A stretch of DNA of 9,928 nt from Comamonadaceae bacterium (lineage in GTDB: Bacteria > Pseudomonadota > Gammaproteobacteria > Burkholderiales > Burkholderiaceae_C). Where the stretch lies: the NCBI GenBank assembly GCA_947464665.1, contig CANHXV010000066.1:1-9928 (forward strand), in the 5' to 3' direction. The notes under the pieces are model-generated. The model saw only the letters and a list, made by a program, of their open reading frames with translations. It searched no databases and was not told where the DNA came from. Below, piece by piece: positions 6,493 through 9,928 of this stretch; positions within the stretch are counted from its first letter, which is position 1, and every line of letters starts with the position of its first letter. A program made the translations under genes and the position numbers.

Positions 6493-7659
6493 TTATTGAC
6501 CTACTTTGACGCCAGTGTCTGCACGCAGCGTAAAGGATTGTCCGTCTTTCAAAGAGCTGCTTGTGGTGCGCAAAATTTTCTCGCCAGCGACTAAGCCGGA
6601 GTTCACCACCCACTCACCCAAGCGTGTATCGCGGTCGCCCAGTTGAATAGAGCGCTTGACAATTTTGTTGCCATCTAACACCCACGCGAACACTTTGTCG
6701 CCTTCTCGGCGCAGACAGCTTTCAGGAATCATCAAAGCAGATTGGGTTGAGGTTTCAATCACACCTTCGGCAAAAAGTCCCGCCACGGGAGGGCGATCTT
6801 TGCCACTGATCTCCACAATCACAGAGACTTGTCGCGTAATGGGGTTGGCTGCGCCGTCAATTCGTTTGATGCGACCGCTGCTGCCCAATTGATCGCCCGT
6901 TTGCGCCACGCCATTGATGCGGAAAGTGACCCGCTGCCCCACCTTCAAGATGCTCATCTGATCTGCAGAAACTTGGCCTTCAAATCGCATGCTGCCAGGG
7001 TCAATCACTTGTATCAGTTCTTTGCCAATTTGGGCGGTATCGCCTGCCGAAGCTTTTCGTGCACTCACAACACCTTGAAAAGGCGCACGAACTTCCGTTC
7101 GATCGAGTTGCTGTTTGGCTGCTGCAACGCGCGCTTTGCTGGCCACAAACTCACTTTGTGCGCTGTTTCGTTTATTTTCAGATTCTTCCAATCCTTGCAT
7201 AGAAACCATGCCTTGCGCTTGCAGTGACTTAATGCGCTGAAATTGACGTTCTGCCCCGTCCAAGGATTGCGCAGCAGCGCGAAGTGATTCTTCAGCGGAG
7301 TTCAAGTTGTCGCGCAAAACCGAGCCGTCTAAGCTAACCAACAAATCGCCTTTCCGGACGGGTTCGCCATTTTCTTTGTGCACTTTAATGACCATGGCAG
7401 CGACCTCGGCTCGCAGGTCAGCACGAATTTCAGGTTGGAGTGACCCTGAAATAACAGGGCCGGTACCGTGTTCAGAAGTGCCTAATTGGAAAATATCTTC
7501 ACTGCCTAAACTCAGGGCTACAGATTCAGCTATTTTGTTAGCTTCGACATCTGGCTTTTTACAGGCTACCAAAGCGCTGCCAATAACAAGGCAAATAGCG
7601 ATAGAAAAATGAGTGGAAAAGGCAACGGGAAAACGGCCCAAGCTAGGGGAACGCAACAT
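6493..7659 (-). CDS. RND efflux periplasmic adaptor (membrane fusion) lipoprotein
   Basis: The 388-residue adaptor that would link the RND permease to an outer-membrane channel. A hydrophobic signal (about 18-32) ends in the lipobox LVAC with Cys33 as the lipidation site, so it is probably anchored to the inner membrane. Order: first lipoyl half (about 78-110), alpha-hairpin (about 113-188), second lipoyl half with RAPFQGVVSA (191-200), beta-barrel (about 225-300) and membrane-proximal domain (about 305-375). The hairpin tip carries the RLS motif R142-x3-L146-x6-S153, spaced as in AcrA, which is the contact for TolC-type channels; the channel must be encoded elsewhere. GGAG stands 5 nt before the ATG. 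The gene starts 60 bp after kynA on the same strand and is followed at 3 bp by the permease gene. Confidence 0.93.
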   Translation of the reverse strand: MLRSPSLGRFPVAFSTHFSIAICLVIGSALVACKKPDVEANKIAESVALSLGSEDIFQLGTSEHGTGPVISGSLQPEIRADLRAEVAAMVIKVHKENGEPVRKGDLLVSLDGSVLRDNLNSAEESLRAAAQSLDGAERQFQRIKSLQAQGMVSMQGLEESENKRNSAQSEFVASKARVAAAKQQLDRTEVRAPFQGVVSARKASAGDTAQIGKELIQVIDPGSMRFEGQVSADQMSILKVGQRVTFRINGVAQTGDQLGSSGRIKRIDGAANPITRQVSVIVEISGKDRPPVAGLFAEGVIETSTQSALMIPESCLRREGDKVFAWVLDGNKIVKRSIQLGDRDTRLGEWVVNSGLVAGEKILRTTSSSLKDGQSFTLRADTGVKVGQ

Positions 7660-7689
7660 GGGAACTCCAACTGCTAAAAAGGTAAGCGT

Positions 7690-7698
7690 ATTACAGCA
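7690..7698 (-). promoter_or_regulatory. Possible extended -10 promoter element before the adaptor gene
   Basis: On the minus strand TGCTGTAAT fits an extended -10 (TGnTATAAT with one mismatch), giving a start near 7683 and a leader of roughly 24 nt to the adaptor ATG. No good -35 hexamer is present, which extended -10 promoters can tolerate. If it works, the pump genes have their own promoter in addition to any read-through from kynA. Confidence 0.25.
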
Positions 7699-7719
7699 TG
7701 AGATGTCAGTGGCTGACCT

Positions 7720-8559
7720 TTATAAGCTTGTCCGAAGAGACCAAATTTCGGGAAACAGAACCACGTCAAGCATCTTGCGCAAATAGCTGACGCCACCTGT
7801 GCCTCCCGTACCTCTTTTGAAGCCAATAACCCGCTCAACGGTGGTCACGTGCCTGAAGCGCCAGAGCCTAAAAGCGTCTTCCAGATCGGCCAATTCTTCA
7901 CCCAATTGATACAAATCCCAGTGCTGTTTGTGATTTCTATAAACCTCCAGCCAAGCTTCTTCCACTTGGGCGCTTGCCTTATAGGACTGTCGCCAATCAC
8001 GCTCCTGGTAATCTTGCGGAATTGGCAAGCCTTTTCGGGCTAGCAATTTCAGGCTGGCGTCATAAAGTGAAGGCGCTAAATAGGCGCTTTCCACAATGGC
8101 ATGCAAATCAGGTCGATGTGTGTGCGGCAGTAGCATGGCGGCATTTTTATTGCCCATTGAGAATTCAATGCATCGGTATTGCCAGCTTTGAAAACCGCTT
8201 GACTGGGCGAGATAAGGTCTGATGGCACTGTATTCGGGTGGCGTCATGGTGGCTAAGACATCCCACGCGTGTACCAGCTGCGACATGACCTGTGAAACAC
8301 GTGCCAACATTTTGAAGGCTTCGGGCAATTCATCTTGGTCGATGTGTCGAATCGCGGCACTTAACTCATGCAGCATGAGTTTCATCCACAACTCGCTGGT
8401 TTGGTGCTGCACGATAAACAACATTTCATTGTGATCTGGCGAAAGTGGTTTCTGCGCATTCAAAATAGCATCCAGCTGCAAATAATCGCTATAGCTCATT
8501 GCTTGGCTGAAGTCGAACGTGCCCTCGCTGGCGTTTGGACTAAAAGGGCATCCGGACAT
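7720..8559 (-). CDS. kynA: Tryptophan 2,3-dioxygenase
   Basis: Cytosolic heme enzyme that opens the indole ring of L-tryptophan with O2 to give N-formylkynurenine, the first step of the kynurenine pathway. The 279 residues are normal for the bacterial family. The key residues fall at a constant offset of three from my recollection of the Xanthomonas enzyme: distal His52 in FIVQHQTSELWMK, Tyr110 and Arg114 for the substrate carboxylate, proximal heme ligand His237 in WRFRHVTTVERVIG, and Thr251 in the KRGTGGTGG loop. The SSGFQSWQYR block (120-129) is also intact. The gene follows kynU by 17 bp on the same strand, with only a weak GAAAG-type ribosome site. No strong terminator follows; a 5-bp stem at 7705-7717 has no T-run. 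Confidence 0.97.
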   Translation of the reverse strand: MSGCPFSPNASEGTFDFSQAMSYSDYLQLDAILNAQKPLSPDHNEMLFIVQHQTSELWMKLMLHELSAAIRHIDQDELPEAFKMLARVSQVMSQLVHAWDVLATMTPPEYSAIRPYLAQSSGFQSWQYRCIEFSMGNKNAAMLLPHTHRPDLHAIVESAYLAPSLYDASLKLLARKGLPIPQDYQERDWRQSYKASAQVEEAWLEVYRNHKQHWDLYQLGEELADLEDAFRLWRFRHVTTVERVIGFKRGTGGTGGVSYLRKMLDVVLFPEIWSLRTSL

Positions 8560-8576
8560 GGTGTGCTTTCAAAGAA

Positions 8577-9869
8577 CTAAGTGACGGTATTTTTGTGTGA
8601 AAACCGCGGCTGTTGCCACTCGCCGCTGTCCATCACTTCTTTCATGTGCTGCACGGCATGCCATACGTCGACAAATTTTGTGTACAAAGGCGTTAGTCCA
8701 AATCGCAAAATATCGGGTTGGGTTTTGCCATCGCCCGCCCTGAAGTCACCAATCACACTTCGTGCAATCAAGGCCTGCACAATGGCATAAGCGCCTTCAC
8801 TTCGAGTCAGGCTAACTTGTGAGCCACGCAAATTTTCTTCATGGGGCGTTGCAATGCCAAAACCATGGCCAGCCAATTCCGCTTGGACCAAGTTCATAAA
8901 CAGGCCTGTAAGCGCCAATGATTTTTTTCTCAGTGCTTGCATGCCACCCAATTTTTCTACCTCTAAAAATATATCTAGAGCCGTGTCAAGCGCGGTCAGG
9001 CTAAGGACCGGTTGTGTGCCACATTGGTACCGCGAAATACCTGTAGCAGGTTTGTAGTCGGGTGTGAATTCAAACGGTGCAGCGTGCCCCCACCAGCCAC
9101 TCAGAGGTTGCCAAAAACGATCTGTATGCTTTGGATGAACCCAAACAAAAGCAGGCGCACCAGGGCCGCCGTTCAGGTATTTGTAGCCGCAACCTACGGC
9201 AAAGTCTGCTTGCGAACCATTCAAATCTACAGGGACAGCACCTGCGCTGTGTGCCAAATCCCACACGGTTAAGGCACCCACGCTGTGCGCTGAAGCCGTC
9301 ATGGCTTTCATGTTCAACATGGCGCCTGTGCGGTAGTTCACATGGGTCAACATCAGTACAGCAACGTCTTGTTGCAATGCGGTTTGCAGCGCTTCTGCCT
9401 CGACCAATTTCAAGCTGAAGCCGCGCTCTTTGCACAAAGCTTCTGCAATGTAGAGGTCGGTGGGGAAATTGGTGAGCTCACTCAGAATGATTTTTTTCTC
9501 GGGGTGATCGGCTTGTGAAATCGAAAGCGCTGCACTTAACACTTTGTACAAATTGATAGAGGTGCTGTCTGCTGCGACCACTTCGTCATCGTTTGCACCA
9601 ATGAGCCGAGCAATTTTGTTTCCCACTTTCAATGGCATTTGAAACCAGCCTGCATTGTTCCAACTTTGAATGAGGTCTTGGCCCCACTCTTTTGTCACGG
9701 CGGCCGCTACCCGCGCCGGCGTTGCTTTGGGCAATACCCCAAGAGAGTTGCCGTCAAGGTAAATCAGGCTTTCGGGTATCTGAAATAATTCACGGAGCGA
9801 TCGCAAAGGATCTTCTTGGTCCAGCGCTTGACATGCAGCGAGGGTGTTAGCGGTATTTGTCTTAGTCAT
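8577..9869 (-). CDS. kynU: Kynureninase
   Basis: PLP-dependent enzyme that cleaves L-kynurenine to anthranilate and L-alanine. The 430 residues are slightly above the usual 410-420. Visible features are YLDGNSLG (37-44) at the N-terminus, WDLAHSAGA (203-211) with Asp204 and His207 near the cofactor, and GCGYKYLNGGPG (226-237) with Lys230 as the PLP Schiff-base lysine, matching Lys227 of the Pseudomonas enzyme. FWQPLSGWWGH and the C-terminal LRFGLTPLYT are also family-typical. The ATG lies 8 bp after the kynB stop, with GAAAAG just upstream overlapping the kynB end, so translation is probably coupled. kynA follows after 17 bp. Two A7 runs occur on the coding strand, but the frame is intact. 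Confidence 0.97.
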   Translation of the reverse strand: MTKTNTANTLAACQALDQEDPLRSLRELFQIPESLIYLDGNSLGVLPKATPARVAAAVTKEWGQDLIQSWNNAGWFQMPLKVGNKIARLIGANDDEVVAADSTSINLYKVLSAALSISQADHPEKKIILSELTNFPTDLYIAEALCKERGFSLKLVEAEALQTALQQDVAVLMLTHVNYRTGAMLNMKAMTASAHSVGALTVWDLAHSAGAVPVDLNGSQADFAVGCGYKYLNGGPGAPAFVWVHPKHTDRFWQPLSGWWGHAAPFEFTPDYKPATGISRYQCGTQPVLSLTALDTALDIFLEVEKLGGMQALRKKSLALTGLFMNLVQAELAGHGFGIATPHEENLRGSQVSLTRSEGAYAIVQALIARSVIGDFRAGDGKTQPDILRFGLTPLYTKFVDVWHAVQHMKEVMDSGEWQQPRFSHKNTVT

Positions 9870-9877
9870 AAGGCTTT

Positions 9878-9928
9878 TCAGAGTTCTCTCAGTATGGCGC
9901 GCACAGGACTAGCATCTGCGCTCATGAG
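9878..9928 (-). CDS. kynB: Kynurenine formamidase, last 16 codons only, rest beyond the right edge
   Basis: The minus-strand frame entering from the right edge reads LMSADASPVRAILREL and stops at TGA 9878-9880, 8 bp before kynU. This matches, as I remember it, the C-terminus of Burkholderiales KynB, where a DASPVRAVLR-type ending is typical. KynB hydrolyses N-formylkynurenine to kynurenine and formate, the step between KynA and KynU, so the position completes a kynB-kynU-kynA order. With only 16 residues the call rests on this tail plus context. The KynB active-site histidines and metal ligands lie outside the window. Confidence 0.75.
   Translation of the reverse strand, partial: LMSADASPVRAILREL

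Noticed and set aside
7705..7717. GTCAG-TGG-CTGAC hairpin after kynA as a terminator
   Set aside because: Only 5 bp of stem and no T-run on the minus strand.
8918..8932. A7 run in kynU forming A AAA AAA in frame, and a 15-base repeat of the same string near 9487-9501
   Set aside because: It fits the slippery-heptamer pattern, but I saw no supporting Shine-Dalgarno or strong stem, and full-length kynureninase is already made in frame. The repeat falls in different codon frames and is probably chance.
9070..9435. Frames on both strands overlapping kynU (9070-9435 minus, 9077-9418 plus)
   Set aside because: Arg/Cys/His-rich out-of-frame readings of a clearly intact kynU.
9894..9928. ATG at 9894 on + strand reading MARTGLASALM to the edge, as a divergent gene start
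   Set aside because: No ribosome site precedes it, it lies over the kynB tail, and the opposite frame gives a much better match to a known protein end.
1..9928. Search for CRISPR repeats, insertion-sequence ends, tRNA genes and phage genes
   Set aside because: No regularly spaced repeats, no terminal inverted repeats with a transposase, no tRNA-like cloverleaf and no phage-type protein were seen; this looks like ordinary chromosome.

Overview
The window looks like chromosomal DNA of a betaproteobacterium of the order Burkholderiales, most likely Comamonadaceae or a close relative. This rests on remembered protein similarity (the apaG, DUF6172, kynurenine-pathway and isoquinoline-oxidoreductase-type proteins all read like that group) and on moderate GC by eye; no database search was possible. 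I see no insertion sequence, phage gene, tRNA, rRNA or CRISPR array.

Left part, + strand: the window opens inside a molybdenum hydroxylase large subunit (IorB / xanthine-dehydrogenase type, only the C-terminal 451 residues present), followed by apaG. A gap of about 350 bp comes next. It is not empty: it carries a short minus-strand reading frame that looks like the C-terminal remnant of a larger gene, two hairpin-forming inverted repeats, and a perfect 9-bp-arm dyad upstream of a DMT/EamA-family transporter gene. That transporter gene converges on, and overlaps by 41 bp, a minus-strand DUF6172 gene.

Right part, minus strand, read from the right edge leftwards: the last 16 codons of kynB (kynurenine formamidase), then kynU (kynureninase), kynA (tryptophan 2,3-dioxygenase), a periplasmic adaptor lipoprotein, an HAE-type RND efflux permease, and the DUF6172 gene. 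The kyn genes are 8 and 17 bp apart and form a kynBUA operon that turns tryptophan into anthranilate plus alanine. The adaptor starts 60 bp after kynA and is coupled to the permease by a 3-bp gap. No outer-membrane channel gene is present, although the adaptor carries the RLS motif used to dock to TolC-type channels.

Most of the window is ordinary metabolism and transport. The points most worth a second look are the co-directional placement of a complete RND pump directly behind the kynurenine operon, the dyad upstream of the EamA gene, and the short coding-like remnant between apaG and the transporter gene.
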